Below, piece after piece: positions 1 through 9,400 of a stretch of 64,000 nucleotides of DNA. The number at the start of each line of letters is the position of its first letter. Positions within the stretch are counted from its first letter, which is position 1. The position numbers were made by a program, and so were the translations under genes. The stretch comes from Tildeniella torsiva UHER 1998/13D (GTDB taxonomy: Bacteria; Cyanobacteriota; Cyanobacteriia; Phormidesmidales; Phormidesmidaceae): assembly GCA_019358835.1 (NCBI GenBank), contig JAHHIH010000018.1:60628-124627 (forward strand), read 5' to 3'. A model generated the notes under the pieces. That model did not search any database. It was not told the origin of the DNA and saw only the letters and a program-made list of their open reading frames with translations.

Positions 1-2667
1 CTTCCCCCCATCACCCCGGCCTTTGAGGTGCCCTTCGGGCTGACCAGCAAGCTTAGCTACGAAGCCCGACGGCAGATTTTATCCACCGTTGAGCCCCTCA
101 CCACCAGCGAGGTCAACGCCCTTAAGGCGCTGTCGCCAAACAATGCGGCCTACGGCGGGGCGATCGACAGTTTGGCCAGTCTGGCCCAGCAGTCTAGTCA
201 GCCCGCCATTGCGCTGCGGGGGCTGCTCAACCAAATTCCCTCTGGCCTGGCCCCTAAGGTGCAGTTCGACAGCAGCGCCAATCTGCTCAAGGTGCAGGGG
301 GTGTTGAGTGCCGCCGAGCGCGACCAGCTGCTGGCCCTGGCCCCCGAGATGAGTACGGCTATTCTCGCCGTCGCGCACAACGCCTTTAGGAACGCCGTCA
401 CCGAACTCTATGACCAGTCTCAGGACAACACCCTGCTGAGCGAGCTGGGGGCGACAGGTCTAGAGACCTTCATTACCCGGCTAGAGGCCCTGGTGGATCA
501 GGCCGACGACCAGATTGAGTTTGGCTTTTTGCAGGTGCGCACCGACATGTTTCGGGTGCGGCAGTTTATTTTGGGCACCGAGGAGGCCACCCGCCTGGCG
601 GTCTCGCCGACCATCGCGGCGATCGCTAAGGGGGAAAGCGCCGCCACCATTCAGAAGGATCTCAACACCTTCTTTAGCCAGCTCAAGCCCCCGGCCGCCA
701 CGGCTGAGGCGGTGGTCAGCCGGGCCAGCGCGCCAGCAGCTCCCGAGGCTAGCGCCTCGACTCAGCCGATTAGGGCGATCGCCAGCCGAAGTAGCACCAG
801 CAATACCCTGTTTCTCGCCAGCGCCGTACGGGGCGAATTTATCCAGCCCGTGGTGGCCCAGCCCATTCGCACCGATCTTCTGAGCCGGGTGGCGATCGCC
901 GATGCCGCTCTACAGCCCGAACTGGGGGCGGCGACCCGACGGGTGATCGACACCCAACCCCGCTCCACCGCTACCCTGTTTGCTACCCAGGCCAAGGAGA
1001 ACATCACTCAGCAGTCGCCGCTGATTGGCAAGGTCAACCAGAGCATTGTGGTGGCCGAACGATTGCAGGAGCCCCCCGCCCCCGAGGCCCGCAACTACAC
1101 CCTGGCGGGGCAGGTATCGGTGGTCAACAACCTGGCCAAGGCCGGTATTTTCAAGGACCTGCCCGTACCGGGGGCGAAGGATTTTACCTTTGGGCAGATC
1201 AAGCAGCGGCCCGGTCGGCTGCCCGTGGATCCTGGCGACCTCTCCAGCGCCCCCGACGAAGCTGAGTATGTGGCCTCTAGCGTGCGGGTGCTCGACGATA
1301 CGGTGGGGGCGCTGCGCTTGGCCGAGGGCCGGGTGGCGGCCTATCGCCAGGCGATCGCCCAGGCCCGCCGCACCCTGAGCCAGGTGCAGCAACTGCGGCA
1401 GTCGGCCCTGGGGCGGCTCGATGCGATCGCGGGCGAGCTGGCGGAAGCGCGCCACGATGTCTCGGTGGCCAAGGCGCTGCTGGCCGAAGAACAGCAGCGG
1501 GTGAATGCCATCAACCAGCGGCGGCAGACCATTCTCGACACCTACGTCGATTTTCTGGTGTACCATCGCCCCCGCACGGTGGCGCTCCAGGTTGAGACCC
1601 CCAGCCGCCCCCTCTTCCCCGGCCTGATGGCGGCGGCAGAACCGGCCTGCCTCAGCGACGCGAGCGATCGCGACATTCCTGCCGCCCTACAGGAGGCCGT
1701 GGCCCTGCTGCGGGATGCCCCGGTGACCTGGTTTGCCCAGCTGCCCCAGCCCCTGGCCCAGCTCGACCGGGTGGATGTGCTCACCCAGACCCTGCAAAGC
1801 GCCAAGCTGCTGGCCCTGCAAAAGCCGGTGCCCCGGCCCGCCCTCCAGCAGCTGGCGAGCACTCCGACCGTCTACAACCAGGCGATCTATCGCACCGTGG
1901 CCACGCAGCAGCAGGTAGTGCAGCGCTACCGCCAGCAGACCGCCCAGCTCGACCTGGGCCAGTTCAATGGTCGCAGCTGGCTGGATATTCGCGATCGCGC
2001 CCGCCAGGCCCTCTCCCTGGGCGACCTGATCGACGGCAACCACAGCCGCAGCGCCCTCTCCCGCGCCGCCGCCGCCGAGCTGGCCAAAATCGCCCGGGGG
2101 CTGGGCTGTCTTTACGCGGGCTTTAGCGCCGTCAGGCCTATCATTCGGCTGAACTGGGCCGAGCGGCTGAGCCAGTACGACGCCCCCGTTAACCTGCGCA
2201 ACCTCACCACCCTGCCCCGGTGGAGCGAAATCGACTACCTCGACCGCCAGGAGATGCAGGCCATGGCCGACTGGCTCTACCAGCGGCTAGCCACCGACCA
2301 GCCCGAAGCCATCGACCTGCTGAGCGACCTGGTGCGGGTCTGCATTCTGCTGGCCAGCGCCGCCCCCGTAGACCAAATTATTGCCGGGCGGGTGGTCGAG
2401 GCTACCCCGGCGGTACCCGGCGGCTCAGTCAAGGTGGCGATCGACCCGGCCAAGGTCGGCATTGGCATGACGGTGCTGATGTACGGCATCAACCAAACCG
2501 TAGTTGCCCAGGGCGTGGTGGAAAATCTGACCGCCAACCTAGCCGCCACGCGGGTGGTGCAGATCTTCGCACCATCGGTACAGCTCACCGAAAACACCAC
2601 GGTGCGATTTTTGGCGAAAACCACCGCCCAGTTCCCTGCCCAGGCCTTTGTCACCCGCCAGGTTTAG
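1..2667 (+). CDS. Large protein of a contractile injection system locus (5' partial)
   Basis: The reading frame is open from base 1, so the true start lies upstream; a GTG at 28 is the first start-like codon inside the window. I do not recognise a named domain in the roughly 889 visible residues. The order seen is an alpha-helical N-terminal half, an Ala/Pro-rich linker around residues 230-260, a long coiled-coil stretch encoded at about 1260-1545, a further helical part, and a beta-rich tail from about 2370 with Gly/Val-rich strands. The stop is 5 bp before the next gene, which has a tape-measure family signature, and a CIS AAA+ ATPase follows. This indicates one operon. It is probably a conserved structural or baseplate-associated component of the injection system; the exact role is not deducible from the sequence. 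Confidence 0.75.
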   Translation, partial: LPPITPAFEVPFGLTSKLSYEARRQILSTVEPLTTSEVNALKALSPNNAAYGGAIDSLASLAQQSSQPAIALRGLLNQIPSGLAPKVQFDSSANLLKVQGVLSAAERDQLLALAPEMSTAILAVAHNAFRNAVTELYDQSQDNTLLSELGATGLETFITRLEALVDQADDQIEFGFLQVRTDMFRVRQFILGTEEATRLAVSPTIAAIAKGESAATIQKDLNTFFSQLKPPAATAEAVVSRASAPAAPEASASTQPIRAIASRSSTSNTLFLASAVRGEFIQPVVAQPIRTDLLSRVAIADAALQPELGAATRRVIDTQPRSTATLFATQAKENITQQSPLIGKVNQSIVVAERLQEPPAPEARNYTLAGQVSVVNNLAKAGIFKDLPVPGAKDFTFGQIKQRPGRLPVDPGDLSSAPDEAEYVASSVRVLDDTVGALRLAEGRVAAYRQAIAQARRTLSQVQQLRQSALGRLDAIAGELAEARHDVSVAKALLAEEQQRVNAINQRRQTILDTYVDFLVYHRPRTVALQVETPSRPLFPGLMAAAEPACLSDASDRDIPAALQEAVALLRDAPVTWFAQLPQPLAQLDRVDVLTQTLQSAKLLALQKPVPRPALQQLASTPTVYNQAIYRTVATQQQVVQRYRQQTAQLDLGQFNGRSWLDIRDRARQALSLGDLIDGNHSRSALSRAAAAELAKIARGLGCLYAGFSAVRPIIRLNWAERLSQYDAPVNLRNLTTLPRWSEIDYLDRQEMQAMADWLYQRLATDQPEAIDLLSDLVRVCILLASAAPVDQIIAGRVVEATPAVPGGSVKVAIDPAKVGIGMTVLMYGINQTVVAQGVVENLTANLAATRVVQIFAPSVQLTENTTVRFLAKTTAQFPAQAFVTRQV

Positions 2668-2672
2668 CCGCC

Positions 2673-4427
2673 ATGCTGTCTCCCCCGCCGCCTGCTCGCC
2701 GTGTGCACACCGTTCGCCTCCGCGCCCCGGAGGCAGCTCTGGTGCGCCGGGGTGCCCTACTGCTCGAAGACGCTCTGCACACCGCCTCAATCCCCAGCGG
2801 TGACACGGGTAGGCTGCTGCTGGTGCGCCAGCTCAATCTGGGAATCATCCACAGCCACCAGAGCGCCGCCACCCTGGCCCTGGCGATCGAAAAACAGCTG
2901 CATCAGCTTACCCTCAGCGCCATCCACGGCGGCGATCCGGCGGCCGCTCACCAGCCCGCCGTCTACTTCCACGATGCCCTAGAGCCCTATCTCTACCTGG
3001 CCCTGCGCCTCGCCTGCGGCCAACCCATCCAGGGCTGGTACTGGCCGATCGCCGCCCCGCCTTGGCAACCCCACCTTTCCAGGGATGACGCCCTGCGCCA
3101 GATTCTCCTGAACCTAGCCCAACAGCCCCTCGGCCCCGTTGCCGTCGCCCCTTTGCTCGACATCCTCCAGCGCCATCGAGCGTTGGATGCCCTGCTCGCT
3201 ACCCTCAGCCAGTCAGACGGCCATTCTCTGCTGCAACTCAGCGGCTGGCCCCAGGCCGCTTTTACCGCTCCGCTGGCTTCCCCCCAACCGACAGAGAATG
3301 GCAACCCGACTTATCCGAGACAGCATCCTCCAAATTCCTTGCCCCCCAGCGAAACCGATTGGCAAGGGTCGCCCGCCCACCCCCTACCGCCTCTTCCCCA
3401 GCCCTGGATTGACCTGCTCTCGACCTGGACTCGCCACTGGGGTACCGACGACCCGCGCACGCTCTGGCTGGCAGCCTCCGCACTGGTGGTGGCCCACCCC
3501 ATCCAGGCCGCAGACCAGCGGCTAGCGGCGCGATCGCACCACCTAATCCACCAGCTCACCCAACCTCCCCAGTCCCTCAACCCCACCCCACCCCCGATCG
3601 AGGATCAATCCCCCTCCCCCCAATCCCCGTCCTCCCATGAAAGCGCGCCAACCGCCAGCCCTGCCCACCCCCCCGCCTTCCCCTCACCCCCCACCCCCCA
3701 ACCCAACCCTGCTCACCCACCCACCCACCCACCCACTCCCCCACTCCCCCTCACCTCCCGCCCCTCCCCCTTCGGCGGCCTCTACCTCTGCCTCCCCGCC
3801 CTTCACTACCTCGGTCTGCCCACCTTCCTCGACACCCATCCCCACCTGGCCGATGCCAGCCTGCCCCACCATCTGCTCTACCGCCTGGCCCAGCGCCTCG
3901 GTGCCCAGGACGATGACCCAGTGCTGCTGGCGATCGCCCCTGATCTGATTCCCCCCCCGGCCCACTGTCCCTTTGTGGCCCCGCCCCAGTGGTATCCCGA
4001 TCTCACCTCAGCGCGGCCCCTGAGGCAGTGTTCGACCGACTCCGGTCAACCCCTACTGTTCGACCATTCTGGACGTTTGCCCCTGGCGCTCTGGACGGGG
4101 TCACCGCCGCCCGCACTACAGCCCTGGCAAGCCCTGGCCGAGATTGATGCCGCGTCCGCCCCCTCCACCCCTGCCGAAGATTTTGACTGGCTGATTGCGA
4201 GCTGGCTGACCGCCCTGCGCCGCTGGTGCCGCCGCTATGCCCACATCGGCCTGCACGACTTGGTCTGCCGCTCGGCCCTGGTCAGCGCCACCCGCACCCA
4301 CCTGGATCTTGAATTCGACCCGGCCCAGGGCGATATGCGCATTCGCCGGGCCGGGCTCGACTTGAACCCCGGCTGGCTGCCCTGGCTGGGGCGGGTGGTG
4401 CAATTCCACTACACCTACCGGGAGTGA
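2673..4427 (+). CDS. Contractile injection system tape measure family protein
   Basis: 584 aa from the ATG at 2673, 5 bp after the previous stop; the frame is open further upstream but there it only overlaps the preceding gene. The N-terminus (HTVRLRAPEAALV, then a GRLLLVRQLNLG stretch near residue 50) and the C-terminal motif AGLDLNPGWLPWLGRVVQFHY match what I remember of the CIS_TMP family (eCIS tape measure, Afp14-like). The middle (about 3530-3770) is an extreme Pro/Thr/Ser/His-rich linker encoded by CCCACC-type runs, a plausible flexible or length-variable section. In characterised systems this protein sets tube length during assembly. The next gene starts 3 bp after the stop, so translation is probably coupled. 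Confidence 0.8.
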   Translation: MLSPPPPARRVHTVRLRAPEAALVRRGALLLEDALHTASIPSGDTGRLLLVRQLNLGIIHSHQSAATLALAIEKQLHQLTLSAIHGGDPAAAHQPAVYFHDALEPYLYLALRLACGQPIQGWYWPIAAPPWQPHLSRDDALRQILLNLAQQPLGPVAVAPLLDILQRHRALDALLATLSQSDGHSLLQLSGWPQAAFTAPLASPQPTENGNPTYPRQHPPNSLPPSETDWQGSPAHPLPPLPQPWIDLLSTWTRHWGTDDPRTLWLAASALVVAHPIQAADQRLAARSHHLIHQLTQPPQSLNPTPPPIEDQSPSPQSPSSHESAPTASPAHPPAFPSPPTPQPNPAHPPTHPPTPPLPLTSRPSPFGGLYLCLPALHYLGLPTFLDTHPHLADASLPHHLLYRLAQRLGAQDDDPVLLAIAPDLIPPPAHCPFVAPPQWYPDLTSARPLRQCSTDSGQPLLFDHSGRLPLALWTGSPPPALQPWQALAEIDAASAPSTPAEDFDWLIASWLTALRRWCRRYAHIGLHDLVCRSALVSATRTHLDLEFDPAQGDMRIRRAGLDLNPGWLPWLGRVVQFHYTYRE

Positions 4428-4430
4428 GCC

Positions 4431-6386
4431 ATGGAGAGCCGATTTACCCAGCCCTCGGTGCGGCTGCGCACCTACGCCCTGGCCGCGATCGCCGCCCAGC
4501 TAGAACCGCCTATCGATGCCGCCAGCGATCCGCCCGAACTCCAGTGGCTGCGATCGCACCTGCCCGCCGTGGCCAGCACTGGGACGGGCTGGCTTGACTC
4601 TCTGCCCGACTACCTGCGCCAGCCGATTCCCCAGGATGTGCCCCTGCTGCGCCTGGTCAAAGACCTCTCCCTCACCGGGATAGAGCTGCTCGCCATTGCC
4701 CTGGCCGCTGCCGTCGAAGACGATGTTTTAGTCGGCCGCACCCTGGCGCGGGTGCAGGCCCCCATCGGCGGCTCGCGGCCCACCCTCAGCCTGGTCGCCG
4801 CCGCCTTCGCCGCCACCGTCAGCGGCCCATCGCCCCTCGCGGTGCTGGTCAACGGGGCCGCCCTGCAGAGCGGTCTGCTCATCCGCCTCAACGACCGTGC
4901 CCCCCTGCCCGAGCAAACCCTGAGTGTGCCCCTGCACCTCTGCCTTGGCCTAGACGGCCAGGATGGCACCCTGGCGGGGACTCGCCTCGGCCTGGGGGAT
5001 ACGCCCCCGGTGCCTTTGCCCCCGTCGATTCAGGCCACCATCGCCCGCTATGGGGAAAGCTTGCCGAGCGGCCAGCGCCTGCTGGTGATTCGCACCGGCT
5101 CCCAGGCCGAGGGGGAGACGGTGGCGGCGGCGATCGCCCAGGCCATGCACCGCCGCCCACTGTTCATCGACACCGAAGATCTGCCAGGGCTCGGCCCCTG
5201 GCTGAGGCTGCGCCGCCTGCTGCCCGTGTTTTCCGTAGACCTGGCCCCCGGCGAGCACCGCACGCTGCCCCCCATTCCCTTTAGCGATGGCCCGCTGCTG
5301 GCCCTGACCGGCCCGGATGGCTACCTCGATGCGATCGGTCGCGACGTGCTCAGCTGGACGCTGCCGGTGCCTCACCAGGACGAGCGCCAAACCCTCTGGC
5401 AGCAGGCGATCGCCAACCCAGACCTGGCGGCCGAGCTGGCCCGCCATCACCGCCACGGCAGCGGCCGCATCGCCCAGCTCGGGCGGCTAGCCCGCCACCA
5501 CAGCCAGTTTCAGGGCCACGACCAGCCCACCGTAGAAGATATTCGCGCCGCCGCCTGGAGCAGCGAAGGCGTGGGCCTCGACGCCCTGGCTCAGCCCCTC
5601 ACCCAGCCGATCGGCGACGACGCCCTGGTGATTCCTGCCCCCCTCAAGCAAGATCTGCACTGGCTGCTCCAGCGCTGCCGGGTGCGCGACACCCTAATTG
5701 AAGGGCTGGGCGTGTCTGCCACAGCCCGCTACTACCCCGGCGTGCGCACTCTGTTTGTCGGCCCCTCGGGCACCGGCAAGACCCTGGCCGCCGGGTGGCT
5801 GGCCACCCAGCTGAGCATGCCTCTCTACCGGGTAGACCTGGCCTCGGTGGTCAGCAAATACATTGGCGAAACCGAAAAGAACCTGGCCCAACTGCTGGCC
5901 CGGGCCGAGCGGGCCGAGGTGGTGCTGCTGTTTGACGAAGCCGACTCGCTGTTTGGCAAGCGCACCGATGTGCAGCAGGCCAACGATCGCTTTGCCAATG
6001 CCCAGACCAACTATCTGCTCCAGCGCATCGAAACCTTTGACGGCATCACCATTCTCACCAGCAACAGCCGCCAGCGCTTCGATACCGCCTTCTCTCGCCG
6101 GCTCGACATGGTGATCGAGTTTCCCCTGCCCCGGCCCCAGGAGCGGCGAGCCCTCTGGCAGGCCCACCTGGGCGACCAGCACCAGCTCACGCCCCAGGAC
6201 ATGAACCAGCTGGCCGCCACCGCCGACCTCTGCGGCGGGCATATCCGCAATGCGGTGCTGACGGCGGCGGTGCTGGCCCAGGAGGCCGATCGGGCGATCG
6301 CCTTCACCGATGTCCTGCAAGGACTGGGCGCTGAATATCGCAAACTGGGCCGCCAAATGCCCGTCGCCCTGCAAACCCACCGCTGA
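4431..6386 (+). CDS. AAA+ ATPase of the contractile injection system
   Basis: 651 aa. The N-terminal 400 residues carry a degenerate helical domain with an inactive-looking ATPase fold; the C-terminal third is a canonical AAA+ module with Walker A GPSGTGKT at residues 444-451, Walker B LLFDEAD around residue 502, and an arginine-finger-like AFSRRLDMVIEF further on. This is the layout of the Afp15/PVC15-type ATPase found in eCIS loci, thought to act in particle assembly or maturation in the cytoplasm. It starts 3 bp after the tape-measure gene and is followed after 27 bp by the DUF4157 gene. Family assignment is firm; the function is inferred from homologous systems. Confidence 0.9.
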   Translation: MESRFTQPSVRLRTYALAAIAAQLEPPIDAASDPPELQWLRSHLPAVASTGTGWLDSLPDYLRQPIPQDVPLLRLVKDLSLTGIELLAIALAAAVEDDVLVGRTLARVQAPIGGSRPTLSLVAAAFAATVSGPSPLAVLVNGAALQSGLLIRLNDRAPLPEQTLSVPLHLCLGLDGQDGTLAGTRLGLGDTPPVPLPPSIQATIARYGESLPSGQRLLVIRTGSQAEGETVAAAIAQAMHRRPLFIDTEDLPGLGPWLRLRRLLPVFSVDLAPGEHRTLPPIPFSDGPLLALTGPDGYLDAIGRDVLSWTLPVPHQDERQTLWQQAIANPDLAAELARHHRHGSGRIAQLGRLARHHSQFQGHDQPTVEDIRAAAWSSEGVGLDALAQPLTQPIGDDALVIPAPLKQDLHWLLQRCRVRDTLIEGLGVSATARYYPGVRTLFVGPSGTGKTLAAGWLATQLSMPLYRVDLASVVSKYIGETEKNLAQLLARAERAEVVLLFDEADSLFGKRTDVQQANDRFANAQTNYLLQRIETFDGITILTSNSRQRFDTAFSRRLDMVIEFPLPRPQERRALWQAHLGDQHQLTPQDMNQLAATADLCGGHIRNAVLTAAVLAQEADRAIAFTDVLQGLGAEYRKLGRQMPVALQTHR

Positions 6387-6413
6387 TCCGTCTGTCTCCA
6401 AGAGGCCCCGCCG

Positions 6414-9400
6414 ATGGAATCTGCCCCTGCCGTCAAAACCGAAGCTGCTCCCAAATCTGCCCACCGCGCCACCAAGGCCGGGGTAGAGACGGCGGGTGGG
6501 CAGCTAGATGGCGGCACCCCCAGCGGTATGCCCCTGTTTTTGCAGCGATCGATAACGGATCAGCGGCAGTCAGAGGAAGCCGAGGACGTCGATGAGACCG
6601 AGGTGAAGTCTCTGGAAAAGGAGCCGTTAGGTGAAGCGGCAGTTGTGCAGACAAAGCTCCTCTCTCCCAGTTCCCCATCGTCTATTCAGCGGGAATGCAC
6701 GGATTGTGCCACCGAAGGTGATCAAGACCCCTCAGAAGAAGACCCTCTGGAGCCAGTCGCGTCCCGAGATGCCGATGCGCTCGAAACTATTCAACCCAAA
6801 CTGATCGTCAATGAACCTGGCGATGTCTATGAGCAAGAAGCAGACCGGGTTGCCCAGGCCGTTGCCCATCCTGCCCTAGCACCCAACTCAAAGCAGCGGG
6901 TGCAGCGCCAACCCACGGCCTCACCCTCAGCTCCGCCACCGTCTGGGCTAGCTACGGCGGATGCCGGTCGACCTCTCTCTCCCCAGGTGCGTCAGCAAAT
7001 AGAACCCGCCCTGGGTTCTGACCTAGGCCACGTCAGGGTTCATGCCCAACCGGCAGATCGGGCGATCGCATCCTCCCTGCAAGCCAAAGCCTTCACCCAC
7101 GATCGCCACATCTGGCTGGGCGAACACCAGAACCCCGACGATCTTCATCTCATGGCCCACGAAGCCACCCACGTTGTGCAGCAGAGCGCTGACGGTGGCA
7201 GGGTGCAGCGGATTCAGCGCAAGCTCTCAGATAACCAACACCCCGAAGACATAGCCGAACCCCGTCGCCGCATGGAGCAGCGCATTCAAGACGCACAGCA
7301 AGCGGCTGAAGAAAACCCACCTGAGGTTGATGAAGAAAATGCTCCCACCGATATTAACGACATCGATCGCAGCGAGATCAGCCAGCAAAAAGGCATCCTT
7401 TCCCCTGACGCCGCTCTAGTCGTCAATCGGCCGGCAGAAGAAGCCCCACAAATCGAGCAGGCTGGTAACGAGGCCCAAAGCGAAGTCGAAGCCCCTGCCG
7501 AGCCTATTACCAATGTAGAAAACGCTGCCGCTGGAGCAGCCGCAGGCGATGGGGGAGGCGATGGCGAAGGAGAAGCGCAAGCAAGCGCCACCCAGGCCGC
7601 CGGGTTAGCTGACCAGATATTTACCCAAGCGGGATCTCAAACCGTCAACACCTCGCCACCGGCCATGACCCTCCTGCAACCCGCGGCCCCAGTGGATGCA
7701 GCGGGTCAGCCCCTGCCCGCCAACACCGCCGCCGATGCCCAAATGGTGGGCCTGATCGATCAGGCCCAGGTGCTGCGAGACCAGGGCCAAGCCCTACGTC
7801 AGGGAGCTGCCGAGCAGAAAGGTAACGCCCTGACCATTCGCGGCAACATCATGCTGGCCAAGGGCAGCATGAATGAGGTGGATACCAACCTGGAGCGGGT
7901 GCAGGGCGATTTAGAGTATCGTCGCGAGGTGCTGGGCCAGGCCAATGAGGCTCTGACGGTTTCTGAGCAAAAAGCCGAAACCGTTGCCACCCAGGTTCCC
8001 GAATACCAAGCTAGGGCCGACGAAGGCAAGGCCGACTCTGAACCGATGACCTCAGAAGTCAGCGGGGTGTCGGCGGAGACAGCGGCCAACACCCCCGACG
8101 ACGACGAGGCCGTCACCAAGACCAGGGAGCAGGGTCAGGATGTAGATCGGGTCAATCAAGATACCCAGGCCACCGATGCTACCTTTGGCCAAACCCAGGC
8201 CAAGGCCACATCGTTAAGCCAGGAGGCAGAAGCCGCCAAAGCCACCAATGAGCAAACCCAGGAAAAACTCACCAGCGTCGATACGACCCTGGCCGAGACC
8301 GACGGGCGACTGGCCGAACTAGCAGCCCAAAATGCTGCTACCCGAGCCCACTTTGACGGCCTGGCCCAGCAGCCCAACAGCCTAATCAGTCAGGCAGATA
8401 CCCTCGATCAAAACGGCCAGAGCCTGATTCAGGCTTCTGTGGATTTAGAGGCCCAAATTCATCAGGCCCAGGCTGACTATGAGACCGGCATGGCGGCGGT
8501 ACCCGCTTCAACCGCGCCCCCTGAAGCAGAAGGGGGCACGCCTACCTTGATTCAACGTACCCCTGAGCGGATCAATCTGGGCATTGATGAGTGGGCGCAG
8601 CGGCATGTCTCTGCGACGGGGTTAGGCTCGGTTCTCACGGGCTATGAACCCATTGATGAGGAGCGCCGTCAGCAGCAGTACGCCGAGCACGAACGCCGCC
8701 GGGCCGCTCAAATCCAAGAAATTAGCGATCGCTATGGGGCCAATCTAGAGCGCGCCAGCATGTGGGACAAAGCCATGATTGGCTCATCGCTGGCTTTGGA
8801 TAATCTGTTGAATTCTGCGGCCACGGCTGAGTGGCCCCGCTTCTTTGGCCACCTGCTGCAAGGCTTTGTTGACCCCCGCATTGGCCTACAGGGAATCGTC
8901 TCGGGGCTGAACATGACCCTGTCGGGGGTCGCGAATGCCACCAATCTGATCACGGGCGAAGACCGCACCTGGGAAAATGCCATCAAGTCAACGGCTGAAA
9001 TCGTTACCGGCATCACCTATATTCTGGGCAGCATTACCCTGGCAGCCACGGCCATTGCGGTAATTTTGACGGCGATCGCCATCATCGGCAGCCTCTTCTC
9101 CTTTGGCGCAGCGGCAGCGGCCCTGGCTCCTTTCATCAGCTTCTTCTGGGGAGTGGTCACTACCGTTGGTGGCTGGACGCTCACCTGGGCAAAATTTGCC
9201 CTTCTGTTCCAGTTCATTGCTGGGCTAAAAGACCTGATCGATGCCGCTGCCGCCTCAACGGCCACCGAGCTACAGGGCCAATCTGAACAGATGAGTGAAG
9301 ACGCCACCCAAATGGCTGGCATGGTCGCCATCATCGGTTTGGCCAAATTGGGTGAGGTTGGCGGTCGCACCGCCCTCGGGCAGCGCGCTATGAATGGTGT

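Noticed and set aside
2220..2672. Upstream extension of the tape-measure reading frame inside the preceding gene
   Set aside because: It overlaps the end of the preceding coding sequence and reads as low-complexity Arg/Pro; the ATG at 2673 gives the conserved N-terminus with normal operon spacing.
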